Source: CAYLXP01 sp964387425 (GTDB lineage Bacteria; Verrucomicrobiota; Kiritimatiellia; UBA8416). From it: a stretch of DNA of 64,000 nt. The DNA lies in NCBI GenBank assembly GCA_964387425.1, contig CAYLXP010000005.1:4117-68116 (forward strand), given 5' to 3'. Below the pieces are notes generated by a model. That model was not told the origin of the DNA. It ran no database searches and worked only from the letters and a program-made list of their open reading frames with translations. The first letter of the stretch is position 1; the number at the start of each line of letters is the position of its first letter. A program made the translations under genes and the position numbers. This document shows, in pieces, positions 53,979 to 62,659 of this stretch.

Positions 53979-55817
53979 ATGAAGCACGGCTCCGGACAGT
54001 CTCAGCGGCCGAACATCGTTTTCGTCCTGACCGATGATCAGGGCTATCCGCCGATGGCGTGTCACGGGCATCCGTTCATTCAGACCCCGAACCTGGACGC
54101 CTTCCATGGCGAGTCGGTACGCTTCGAGCAGTTTCACACTGGGACGACCTGCGCCCCCACGCGGGCGGGGCTGCTGACCGGACACTACTGCAACTCGACC
54201 GGCGTGTGGCACACGATCGGGGGGCGATCGCTGCTTCGGCGTGATGAGTGGTCGCTAGCGTCCGCTCTCGGTGATGCGGGCTACCGAACCGGTCTTTTCG
54301 GCAAGTGGCACCTTGGGGATGAGTATCCCTACCGGCCGCAGGACCGTGGGTTCCAGGATGTGATCTGTCATGGAGGCGGTGGCATCAGTCAGCAACCCGA
54401 CTACTGGGGGAATGACTACTTCGATGACACCTACAGGACTAACGGTGAGCCCAAGCCCCATGAGGGCTATTGCACGGACGTCTTCTTTCGGGAAGCCCTG
54501 GACTTCATCGAAGCCAATCGGGAGCGGCCGTTTTTCTGCTTCATCTCCACCAACGCCCCGCATAGCCCCTTTAATGTGGAGCCGCACTATCGCGACCTCT
54601 ACACGGAGCACACGGAGAGCGAGAACTACGCCCGTTTCCTCGGCATGGTTACGAACATCGACGAGAACTTCGGGGCGCTGCGCGACAGACTGCGTGACCT
54701 CGACCTGGAGGACAATACGATCCTCATCTTCATGAGTGACAACGGCCAGACGCCTGTTGGCGATTCCGCAGCCAGGATGTTCAATTCAGGCATGCGGGGC
54801 TTCAAGAGCAGTCCCTATGATGGGGGACACCGCGTGCCGTTTCTCGTGCGCTGGCCGGACGGTGGCATCTCTACCGGACGCAGCATTGAACAGCTTGCCT
54901 GTTACGTTGACTTCATGCCGACTCTGCTTGACCTCTGCGGCGTTGATGTGCCTGCCGAGCGCTCCTTCCATGGCGAGAGTCTGAGGCCACTGTTGGAAGG
55001 TCATTTTGATGAGCATTGGTCGGAGCGCGTCATCACGACCGACACGCAGCGCGTGGCCCATCCCCTGAAGTGGCGTCATAGCTGTGTGATGAAAGACGCC
55101 TGGCGCCTTGTGAACAGGAGCGAGCTTTACAACGTCCGGGAGGATCCCGGGCAGGAGACGAATGTCGCCGAGCAACATCCTGAGCTCGTCAGCGAATTGC
55201 AGCAGGCCTACGAGGAGTGGTGGACGTTATGCTCCGCGCAGGATGAGGATGAGATTCCGCTTTCGATCGGTGCGGACGCCCAGGAGGCTACGGTGCTGCG
55301 GACTCATGATCTACGTAATGAACAGGATAGTCAGGTCGTTTGGGACCAGGTGCAGGTTCGACGGGGTGATGTTGCTCATGGCTGGTGGGAGGTCATGGTG
55401 GAGACGGAAGGGGAGTACGAATTCGATCTGCGGCGCTGGCCCGACGAAGCGGGGCATCGCGTGTGCGGCGGCATCGAGGGAGATGATGTGGTCTATCGCG
55501 CCGACGGAATCGCCGCTGATGAGGTGGCCCGGTATTCCGGCGGCGTGGCCCTGGACATCGACAGCGCGGGACTGCTCGTCTCCGGTTTGCCGGAGCAGTG
55601 GGTCCCTGTAACTCCCGAGGACCGCGGTGCGGTCATCCGCATGAAGCTCCCCGCCGGTCCCTGCCGTGTGCGGGCGCAGTTCTCTTCTGCCGGTGGGTTC
55701 TACTCGTCGGCGTACTACGTCTACGTTCGACGGTTGGGTGGACTAGGCGAGTTCCGGCTCCACAGTAGCGCGGGCTTCTCCGAAGCCCAGCGCAGATGTA
55801 CGCAGGACGTTCTTTGA
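53979..55817 (+). CDS. S1 sulfatase without signal peptide; C-terminus encoded by a repeat element
   Basis: The 612-residue sulfatase has LTDDQGYPPMACHGHP, the formylglycine motif C58-A-P-T-R (TTCAPTRAGLLTG), GLFGKWHLGDE and FMSDNGQTP. A C-terminal beta-rich domain (EFDLRRWPDEAGHRVCGGI and onward) is typical of one sulfatase subgroup. No signal peptide is present, so it probably works in the cytoplasm on imported fragments. The last 17 residues and the stop codon lie inside repeat family A (55764-55890), so the original C-terminus may have been replaced. It forms an operon with the SASA esterase. Confidence 0.92.
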   Translation: MKHGSGQSQRPNIVFVLTDDQGYPPMACHGHPFIQTPNLDAFHGESVRFEQFHTGTTCAPTRAGLLTGHYCNSTGVWHTIGGRSLLRRDEWSLASALGDAGYRTGLFGKWHLGDEYPYRPQDRGFQDVICHGGGGISQQPDYWGNDYFDDTYRTNGEPKPHEGYCTDVFFREALDFIEANRERPFFCFISTNAPHSPFNVEPHYRDLYTEHTESENYARFLGMVTNIDENFGALRDRLRDLDLEDNTILIFMSDNGQTPVGDSAARMFNSGMRGFKSSPYDGGHRVPFLVRWPDGGISTGRSIEQLACYVDFMPTLLDLCGVDVPAERSFHGESLRPLLEGHFDEHWSERVITTDTQRVAHPLKWRHSCVMKDAWRLVNRSELYNVREDPGQETNVAEQHPELVSELQQAYEEWWTLCSAQDEDEIPLSIGADAQEATVLRTHDLRNEQDSQVVWDQVQVRRGDVAHGWWEVMVETEGEYEFDLRRWPDEAGHRVCGGIEGDDVVYRADGIAADEVARYSGGVALDIDSAGLLVSGLPEQWVPVTPEDRGAVIRMKLPAGPCRVRAQFSSAGGFYSSAYYVYVRRLGGLGEFRLHSSAGFSEAQRRCTQDVL

Positions 55818-55890
55818 TCGGTAAGCGCAGCCGAGAATGGCTCGCCGTATCACGTGATCCGCCCTCGGCTTCGGAGAAGCCGGGGCTACT
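55764..55890. repeat. Short inverted-terminal repeat element, family A copy 2
   Basis: This 127-bp element has ends AGTAGCGCGGGCTTCTCCGA and CGGAGAAGCCGGGGCTACT, inverted over ~24 bp, and matches the copy at 3313-3441 at its ends and length. The internal part diverges. It overlaps the end of the sulfatase gene and ends 18 bases before the LacI-family gene's stop. Confidence 0.75.
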
Positions 55891-55908
55891 TCCCGGGTCA
55901 GGGCTCAG

Positions 55909-56940
55909 CTACTGCCTTGGCGGGACAGATGTGCCGCGGACCAGGATATCAGGCGTGATCCGTTCGTAGCGGACGCCGTTCCTCGAATCTTCGTTGACCC
56001 GATCCAGGTACATTTTGGCAGCCGTTTCGCCGATGAGATGCGGGTGCTGGTCGAACGTGGTCAATGCAACAGGGCAACTTCCGGAGGGCTCGTTTCCGAA
56101 TCCGACGAGAGAAACGTTCCCGGGGATGTCGAATCCTTCCGACACGAGAAGGGATGCGACGACGCCTGCCGTCACGTCATTGTAGCAGAAGATTGCCGTG
56201 GGAGCGTTATCCTGCTTCAGAAGCTGAAGAACCGCGCTGTCCAGGTCCGACCGGTCGACGTCGAGGGACTGCCCCCATGCATTGGCCGTCTCGCTGAGAA
56301 CGTTGCGGAAGCCGGCCTCACGCAGGCGTGAGGTACTGACCCGTTCGCTGGAGCCGATGAACAGTAGCTTCTGGTGTCCGAGAGAGATCAGGTACTCTGC
56401 CGCCATTCTGCCGCCGGCCTCGTCGTCCGTTCCGACAAAGTCGGTCGCCACGTTGGACATTTCCCGGTCAAACAGGATGAGCGGGATATCCCGCTCCCAG
56501 ATCTCTTCGAAATAGGACCGCTCGAAGGCTTCACTGCTTGGGCGCAGGATTACGCCATCCACGCGGCGGTCGATCAGTTGGTGGATGATCTTGCGTTCCG
56601 TGGTTTCCTCTCGCTGGTCGGCTTTGAGCGGGTTCCAGCCCAGCAGCATAATAACATCCGTGCTGAGAAAGGTGTGATGAATGCCCGTGACCACCTGGGA
56701 GTAGAAGGGGGTGGAGACGGGAATCATGACGCCCGCGGTATGGGTCCGTCCGGTCTGCATACCGTGAACGAGGGCGTTTGGGCGGTACTTGAGGCGCTCG
56801 GCGATCTCGAAGATCTTCTCCTTTGTGCTCTCTGCGTACTTGCCGCCCTTGCGGTTGAGAATGCGCGAGACGGTGGTGAGCGTGACGCCTGCCTCCTCGG
56901 CGATCGTCTTCATAGTCACTTTTTCTCGTTGCGCAGCCAT
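55909..56940 (-). CDS. LacI-family transcriptional regulator
   Basis: The 343-residue regulator has the LacI helix-turn-helix and hinge (VTMKTIAEEAGVTLTTVSRI; KYRPNALVHGMQTGRT) and a periplasmic-binding-protein-like effector domain (GVMIPVSTPFYSQVV, DGVILRPSSE, FVGTDDEAGGRMAAEYLISLG, PTAIFCYNDVTAGVV). AAGGAG precedes the ATG. It is divergent from the GH95/symporter operon, with an AGTAGTAACA inverted pair between them, and likely represses that operon until the glycan product is present. Confidence 0.94.
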   Translation of the reverse strand: MAAQREKVTMKTIAEEAGVTLTTVSRILNRKGGKYAESTKEKIFEIAERLKYRPNALVHGMQTGRTHTAGVMIPVSTPFYSQVVTGIHHTFLSTDVIMLLGWNPLKADQREETTERKIIHQLIDRRVDGVILRPSSEAFERSYFEEIWERDIPLILFDREMSNVATDFVGTDDEAGGRMAAEYLISLGHQKLLFIGSSERVSTSRLREAGFRNVLSETANAWGQSLDVDRSDLDSAVLQLLKQDNAPTAIFCYNDVTAGVVASLLVSEGFDIPGNVSLVGFGNEPSGSCPVALTTFDQHPHLIGETAAKMYLDRVNEDSRNGVRYERITPDILVRGTSVPPRQ

Positions 56941-56965
56941 AGAGTCTCCTTGTGTGATGAATGAT

Positions 56966-57037
56966 AGTAGTAACAGAAAATTGCATTGTCAACAGGGTGA
57001 TTTGCCAGGAATCGAGCATTTACGCCATGTTACTACT
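56966..57037. promoter_or_regulatory. Inverted AGTAGTAACA / TGTTACTACT pair, candidate LacI-family operators
   Basis: AGTAGTAACA at 56966-56975 and its exact inverse TGTTACTACT at 57028-57037 lie 52 bases apart in the divergent region between the regulator and the GH95 gene. The spacing would allow looping or two half-sites. They are not classical palindromic LacI operators, so this is tentative. Confidence 0.4.
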
Positions 57038-57087
57038 TGCATTTTGCGGCATTGTCTGTGATGCTTATCGGGATACGGAGATACTTG

Positions 57088-59505
57088 ATGAAGAATATGC
57101 TGCAGATGAAGACCCCATCATCCTGGTGGGGCGCCAAGTGGCGGGAAGCGCTTCCGTCAGGAAACGGAACGATCGGCGCCGCTGTCTATGGTGGCGTGCA
57201 TGACGAGACCGTCTTGCTGACGCACGAGGACCTGTGGCACCGATCCCGTACGCAGGAGCTTCCGGATGTCAGCGAGCACCTCCCGGAAGTCAGGAGACTC
57301 CTGGCGGAGCAACAGGTCTACGAAGCGGATGCCCTGCTCGAGCAGGAGCTAAAAGGCCGCGGTTACCGGCCGAAGATTGGCTCGCCGCTTCCCCTGGGGG
57401 ATCTCAAGATCAGAATGCCGGTGCAGGAGGGGTTCCGTCAGTATCGCCGGACGCTCAACATGGAGACCGGCGAGGTCGCCGTGACGTGGAAGGATGGGGC
57501 CTCCTCCTACAGTCGAACCCTGTTTGTCTCGCGCCCGGACAACCTCGTGGTGATGGAGATCAAATGCAGTGAGCCGTCTTTGGTTGTTGATGCGACTCTG
57601 AGGTTGCACGATGAGCGCGATAAGACCTCGGCGGTTGGCAAGGTTGCCATACTGCCCACAAACGTCGACGTGCAGTCCGATGCTTCCGGTTGGATTCGCT
57701 TTGCCGCGTGCAACGACGACGGAACTGATTTTGGTGCGGTTGCACGCGTTCTACCTTTCTCCACTTCCGGTTCGAATGCAGGACCTCCCGTGCTTGCTGC
57801 GCAGGATGGGCATATTCTCGTTAAGGACGCGGATCGCGTGTTGATTGTTATCAAGCTCTTCGTGCAGGGCAAGCGGCAGTCCGCCTGGCCTGAACTGGTG
57901 CGGCAGTTGAACAACATTGATATGGACTACGAGGCGCTGCTTCTTTCGCACGCTGTTGAACACGGTGAGCTCTTCTCACGGGTCAAACTCGACCTGGGGG
58001 GGAAGGATGACGTTCACGCCCTCTCCAATGAGGAGCTTCTTCTGGATGCCTACCAGGGAGCGGCCTCGACGGCGTTCGTCGAGAAGATGTGGGCCTATGG
58101 GCGCTACCTGCTGATTTCAAGCTCCCGGCCAGGGGGCCAGCCCTGTCCGTTACACGGGAAATGGTGTGGGGCCTATCTCGGATTCTGGACCTTCCACATG
58201 GCAAACGAGAATCTGCAGATGATCTACTGGCAGTCCCTTTCGGGGCAGCTGGCAGAGACGATCCTGCCGGTCTTCGACTACTTCGACCGCTTGATGAACG
58301 ACTTTCGGGAGAACGCCCGCAAGCTCTACGGTTGTCGGGGCATCTACGTGCCGGCCGTTTCCACCCCCGAGTCAGGGCTTCTGAAGACCACGAAGCCGCA
58401 TATCATCCACTGGACCGGGGCGGCTGCATGGATTGCACAGCACTACTACGACTACTACCTCTACACGGGCGATAAGACGTTTCTGAAAGAGCGGGCTTTT
58501 CCTTTCCTGCGTGAGACCGCCCAGTTCTACGAGGATTTCTTCACGATTGGCGACGACGGATTCTACGAGAGCTCCCCATCCAACTCCCCGGAAAACACCC
58601 CGGGGAACTACTGGGATGGCGAAGACATGGGGGGCTCCATGGAGACCACCATCAACGCGACCATGGATTTTGCCCTCGCGAAGGAAGTCCTGACGCACCT
58701 GCTCGAAGCGGCAGAAATCCTGGGAGTGAATGGAGAGCAGGCGGCGAAGTGGGAAGAGATGCGTGAGCGGATTCCGCCCTACCAGATCAACGACGATGGG
58801 GCGATCAAGGAGTGGATGCATCCCTTCTTTGAAGACAATTACCACCATCGACATCAATCGCACATCTATCCCGTGTTCCCGGGAATCGAAGTGAGGCCCA
58901 CCTCGAATCCTGTTCTGTTCTATGCCTTCAGGACCGCCATCGAGAAACGCCTCCAGATTGGAATCAGCGAGCAGACCGGATGGTCCCTGGCGCACATGGC
59001 AAACATCTGGGCACGCATGAAAGAGGGTAACCAGGCGCTCAATTGCCTGGACCTGATCTCGCGCTCCTGTATTAAGAACAACTTCTATACGACCCACAAT
59101 GACTGGCGCAACATGGGCATTGGGGTACGTTTGCCGTGGGCGCCGTTTCAGATTGACGCCAACATGGGCTGGTCGGCCGCGATCCAGGAGATGCTCCTGT
59201 TCTCCCGGCCCGGGAAGCTCGCCGTGCTGCCGGCGCTTCCGGACCGGTGGCCGCGGGGATCCGTTAAAGGCCTTATGGCTCGCGGCGGCGTGCGGGTATC
59301 GATAGAGTGGGATATCAAGGTCGGCGAGCTCTCGGTCGAGTTGTGTTCCATAGGGAGAGCGCAGACGGTTGAGTTGGAGTTACCTTTTGGTGCGTCGCAG
59401 CGCCTCTCCATTGAACTGGAAGCTGACCAGGCAAAGCGCGTTATCATTAGCGAGACAACGACGCGCAGCCCCAAGACAGCGGCGGCACAAACTGAGGAGA
59501 CATGA
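57088..59505 (+). CDS. GH95-like alpha-L-fucosidase/galactosidase family protein
   Basis: The 805-residue protein has the GH95 architecture: N-terminal beta domain (WWGAKWREALPSGNGTIGAA, LTHEDLWHRS) and (alpha/alpha)6 barrel with PSNSPENTPGNY, TGWSLAHMANIWARM and PFQIDANMGWSAAIQEMLL, which correspond to conserved GH95 segments. GH95 members mostly cleave alpha-1,2-fucosyl or galactosyl bonds. No signal peptide is seen, so it is probably cytoplasmic. ATG 57088 follows ACGGAGA; in-frame upstream ATGs exist. It overlaps the symporter gene by four bases. Confidence 0.85.
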   Translation: MKNMLQMKTPSSWWGAKWREALPSGNGTIGAAVYGGVHDETVLLTHEDLWHRSRTQELPDVSEHLPEVRRLLAEQQVYEADALLEQELKGRGYRPKIGSPLPLGDLKIRMPVQEGFRQYRRTLNMETGEVAVTWKDGASSYSRTLFVSRPDNLVVMEIKCSEPSLVVDATLRLHDERDKTSAVGKVAILPTNVDVQSDASGWIRFAACNDDGTDFGAVARVLPFSTSGSNAGPPVLAAQDGHILVKDADRVLIVIKLFVQGKRQSAWPELVRQLNNIDMDYEALLLSHAVEHGELFSRVKLDLGGKDDVHALSNEELLLDAYQGAASTAFVEKMWAYGRYLLISSSRPGGQPCPLHGKWCGAYLGFWTFHMANENLQMIYWQSLSGQLAETILPVFDYFDRLMNDFRENARKLYGCRGIYVPAVSTPESGLLKTTKPHIIHWTGAAAWIAQHYYDYYLYTGDKTFLKERAFPFLRETAQFYEDFFTIGDDGFYESSPSNSPENTPGNYWDGEDMGGSMETTINATMDFALAKEVLTHLLEAAEILGVNGEQAAKWEEMRERIPPYQINDDGAIKEWMHPFFEDNYHHRHQSHIYPVFPGIEVRPTSNPVLFYAFRTAIEKRLQIGISEQTGWSLAHMANIWARMKEGNQALNCLDLISRSCIKNNFYTTHNDWRNMGIGVRLPWAPFQIDANMGWSAAIQEMLLFSRPGKLAVLPALPDRWPRGSVKGLMARGGVRVSIEWDIKVGELSVELCSIGRAQTVELELPFGASQRLSIELEADQAKRVIISETTTRSPKTAAAQTEET

Positions 59506-61379
59506 TGCATTGGATTGACTGGTCGGTCGTGGCGGTGTTCCTGGTTTCTATGATCCTGGTGGGCGTCTACTTCAGCCGCCGGGCCGGCAAGAACGTGGAT
59601 TCCTTTTTCGTTTCAGGACGAACACTGAAGTGGTACGTCGCGGGCGCCTCCATGATTGCCACCGGGTTTGCCGCCGACACACCGCTCTGGGTTGGCGCAT
59701 TGGTTCGGAAGTACGGCCTTCACGCTTGCTGGCAGTATTGGACCCCCATGCTCGGCGCCGCCTTGGCCGTGGCCCTGTTCAGTCGTATGTGGCGTCGTAC
59801 CGAGCTGGTAACCGATGTCGAAATGGTTGAGCTTCGGTATGCCGGAAAGTCGGCCGGGGCGCTGCGTGGCATATCCGCATCTGTCGGGGCCTTGATCATG
59901 TGCCCCTTGATCATCGGTTGGGTGGCCAAAGCCATGGTGACTATTGCCCAGGAAGCCCTGGGTATTGGTGGTCACGAGTTCACCTTTGTGGGTATCACCG
60001 TGTCATCCGAAATGCTGGCGACACTTATCGTGATGCTCTGCGCATTGCTGATGTGTGCCTTTAGTGGTCTCTACGGCGTTGTGTACACGGACTTCGTCCA
60101 GTTCATTATCGCGACACTCGGAGCTTTTCTCCTGGCATACCTCTCGGTGAAAGAGGTCGGCGGGCTCAAGGCCATGGTTGAGCAGCTTTCCGCCAACAAG
60201 GAGTGGTTGGGACACAGTCTGAACATGGCTCCCGAAATCACCATGAAAGTGCGTGCGGGAGGGGCGACGGGCTCCATGTCGATCTGGAATGCGATTGGTT
60301 TCTTCGGGATTCTCTGGTGGGGCAATGCCCTGTGCGGTGCCTACCAGGCCCAGCGTGTGCTGGCCTGTAAGAACACCCGCCATGCCTCCAATGCCGTGCT
60401 CATGCACACGGTTGTCTATTTCGGGATCATCTGCTGGCCATGGATTGTCGTCGCGTTGGCTTCGCTGATCGTATTTCCGGACATGGGTGCTGCCGGCGAC
60501 GATGCGGCCTATCCGCGGATGCTGCTGCATATTCTTCCCATTGGCCTGCGTGGGATCATGGTGTCCGCCCTGATTGCCGCTTTTATCTCAACGATCAGTA
60601 CACTCTTCAACTGGGGCTCCAGCTACATCGTGAATGACCTGTACCGACGCTTCCTGCATCGCGAAGCAACGGACAAGCATTACGTTCGCGTCTCACGTAT
60701 CATCACCCTGATGGTGGCCATCGCCGGCGGGATCATCAGCTTCCACGCCGACAACATTCAGCAGCTGCTCTCGATCTCCTACGTCGTGGGTGGCGGCGCG
60801 ATGGTCGTGGGGGCCTGCCGCTGGTTCTGGTGGCGCATCAACGCGACCGGCGAGGTTGTGGCTTTTGTTGTGAACTGGACGGTGGCCACCCTGATGCTCT
60901 TCGGGCACAAGATGTTTGGCCTGTCTGCACCGCTTCTGGACGGGGTCATGAGCGGACTACTGGGTCTCGAGGACGGCGTTAGCTTCACCAACGACTATGA
61001 CCTACTCGGTGCCCGGATGCTCTCTATGATGATTATCGGGCTGACAACCGTCGTCTCGGTGTCGCTGGCCACGCCGGCGGTGAGCAAGGAACAGCTGAAG
61101 CAGTTTGTACTACGGACGCGCATCTTCGAGCCCGGCTGGAGAGCCATCACCCGCGAGATTCCCGGTTACATCCCCGCACAGACCGTGCGGGCTGCCTGCC
61201 TGGATTGGGGACTCGTGATCCTGACTGTCGGCAGCTTGCTTTTCGCCATGTCCAACGTCGTGCGCTACAAGCCCATCGTTTCGGTTGGGCTGTTCGCGGC
61301 GTTTGGAATCCTGCTCACCGTCGTCATCCGCCGCACCCGCCGCGAATGCCCGGTGGACGATGCGGAGAAGGAGGCGTAG
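59502..61379 (+). CDS. Sodium/solute symporter (SSS family)
   Basis: The 625-residue protein has about 13-14 hydrophobic segments and SSS features: DWSVVAVFLVSMILVGVYFSR, FFVSGRTLKWYVAGASMIATGFAADTP and a long central core (LIAAFISTISTLFNWGSSYIVNDLYRRF, the family signature region). It is coupled to the GH95 gene by ATGA overlap, which argues that it imports the sugar or oligosaccharide on which the cytoplasmic GH95 enzyme and sulfatase act. Other PVC carbohydrate loci also use SSS transporters. Confidence 0.92.
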   Translation: MMHWIDWSVVAVFLVSMILVGVYFSRRAGKNVDSFFVSGRTLKWYVAGASMIATGFAADTPLWVGALVRKYGLHACWQYWTPMLGAALAVALFSRMWRRTELVTDVEMVELRYAGKSAGALRGISASVGALIMCPLIIGWVAKAMVTIAQEALGIGGHEFTFVGITVSSEMLATLIVMLCALLMCAFSGLYGVVYTDFVQFIIATLGAFLLAYLSVKEVGGLKAMVEQLSANKEWLGHSLNMAPEITMKVRAGGATGSMSIWNAIGFFGILWWGNALCGAYQAQRVLACKNTRHASNAVLMHTVVYFGIICWPWIVVALASLIVFPDMGAAGDDAAYPRMLLHILPIGLRGIMVSALIAAFISTISTLFNWGSSYIVNDLYRRFLHREATDKHYVRVSRIITLMVAIAGGIISFHADNIQQLLSISYVVGGGAMVVGACRWFWWRINATGEVVAFVVNWTVATLMLFGHKMFGLSAPLLDGVMSGLLGLEDGVSFTNDYDLLGARMLSMMIIGLTTVVSVSLATPAVSKEQLKQFVLRTRIFEPGWRAITREIPGYIPAQTVRAACLDWGLVILTVGSLLFAMSNVVRYKPIVSVGLFAAFGILLTVVIRRTRRECPVDDAEKEA

Positions 61380-61443
61380 CGTGAGGGGCAGGGGCGAACG
61401 TCCGACATCGAAAGAAAATGTTCGTGGGCTGACGATTCGTTTT

Positions 61444-61581
61444 GGAGTGCGGCGATGGAATCGCCGCTTTCTGCGAGCGCGGAGCGCGTGTCTTGCTCTC
61501 GAAACGTTCAGTTCACACTTCCGTTTTCGCATGGATCACGCTCCGCTCGAATCCAAAGCGGTGACTTCGTCACCGCACTCC
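61444..61581. repeat. Inverted-terminal repeat element with GGAGTGC ends
   Basis: This 138-bp element begins GGAGTGCGGCGATGGAATCG and ends CTTCGTCACCGCACTCC; the terminal ~25 bp are imperfect inverted repeats, and inner GCGAGCGCGGAGCG / CGCTCCGCTCG segments are also inverted. It covers the predicted start of the esterase gene. A GCGAACGTCCGACATCGAAA relic of another repeat family lies just before it (about 61392-61412). Confidence 0.65.
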
Positions 61582-62448
61582 ATACACCCTTGGGCTGTCG
61601 CCGCGTTTCTCCTCTGTGCCCTCACCACCACCGCAGCCCCCGACCCGGATGCGATGTGGACCTATAAGCGGGTTGACGGCAAAGATCTGCAGATGGCGGT
61701 CTTCTTGCCGGACGGATATGACAGGGGTGGGGCATTCCCGACCTTCGTGGTCTACCACGGTGGTAGCTGGCGCACGGGGGAGGCCAGTTGGCACTATCCG
61801 GACTGCGCCTACTGGCGCAGCCGCGGCATGATCGCTGTTTCCGTAGACTACCGCCTGAAAGATCGCGACAATATCCAGGTCCCGCTGGAGTGTGTCAAAG
61901 ATGCCAAGTCGGCGATCCGCTACTTGCGCAAGAACGCGACGGCGCTCAAGGTGAATCCGAACAGGATCGTTGCCGCCGGCGGATCCGCGGGCGGTCAGCT
62001 TGCCGCGGCGACGGCCATGATCACCGGTGACGAGACCAACGACGATCAGTACGATCTCTCGATCTCCTGTAAGCCCAATGCCGTCATCCTCTACAATCCC
62101 TATTTCAAGTGCGAGTCAAAGCTCTCCCCACCGGAACATGTTGTCGGCGGATTGCCCCCGGTCATCACGTTCCTGGGAGACCAGGATCCTGCCATCACTG
62201 TAGAGAGCCTCGTGGCATTCCATGAATCGCTCAAAGGGGCGGGGAATGCATCGGAGTTCTATGTCGGGAAGGACGGCAAGCACGGATTCTGCAACGGTCG
62301 TAATCCGCGGAACCCGTTCTTCTACTGGTCGCTTGAGCTGGAAGATCGATTCCTGGTGAAGCATGGAATGCTAACCGGTTCGTCAAAGGTGGAAGTGCCG
62401 GATGGTGTCAAGGTGCTGACGGAACAGGATTACGACGCGTATAGGTAG
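61531..62448 (+). CDS. Secreted alpha/beta-hydrolase esterase; N-terminus inside a repeat element
   Basis: The 305-residue protein has an alpha/beta-hydrolase fold of the esterase/lipase type: oxyanion motif VYHGGSW, nucleophile elbow AAGGSAGGQLA, acid region LGDQDPAITVES and histidine in KDGKHGF. The hydrophobic signal core (AVAAFLLCALTTTAA) follows a polar start. The ATG at 61531 and the first 17 residues lie within the GGAGTGC element, so the native start may have been replaced or the gene may begin elsewhere. Deacetylation or carboxyl-ester removal from a glycan is likely. Confidence 0.8.
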   Translation: MDHAPLESKAVTSSPHSIHPWAVAAFLLCALTTTAAPDPDAMWTYKRVDGKDLQMAVFLPDGYDRGGAFPTFVVYHGGSWRTGEASWHYPDCAYWRSRGMIAVSVDYRLKDRDNIQVPLECVKDAKSAIRYLRKNATALKVNPNRIVAAGGSAGGQLAAATAMITGDETNDDQYDLSISCKPNAVILYNPYFKCESKLSPPEHVVGGLPPVITFLGDQDPAITVESLVAFHESLKGAGNASEFYVGKDGKHGFCNGRNPRNPFFYWSLELEDRFLVKHGMLTGSSKVEVPDGVKVLTEQDYDAYR

Positions 62449-62492
62449 GGTCACCGCCCCAAAGGGAGAGTTGAAAATGTTGCAGGCTAGTC

Positions 62493-62646
62493 GAGCCCCC
62501 GGCGTCGTGCCTCTGCCGGATCATACATGGATGAAACGTGCCGGTATTCACGGCCTAAAGGCCGAACTACGAACGGGTTGCTACATGAAGCCGGCGTTTG
62601 TAGTCCGGGCTTTAGCCCGCAAATTGGTAAGAGAGTTTCACGTCAG
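62493..62646 (-). repeat. Dispersed repeat family C, copy 3 (inverted)
   Basis: Read on the minus strand it matches 5834-5985 closely: CCAATTTGCGGGCTAAAGCCC, ATGTAGCAACCCG, GTAGTTCGGCCTTTAGGCCG and AGGCACGACGCCGGGGGC. It fills the gap between the esterase and the last sulfatase and stops about 14 bases before that gene's likely ATG. Confidence 0.75.
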
Positions 62647-62659
62647 GCTGAGAACTCTG

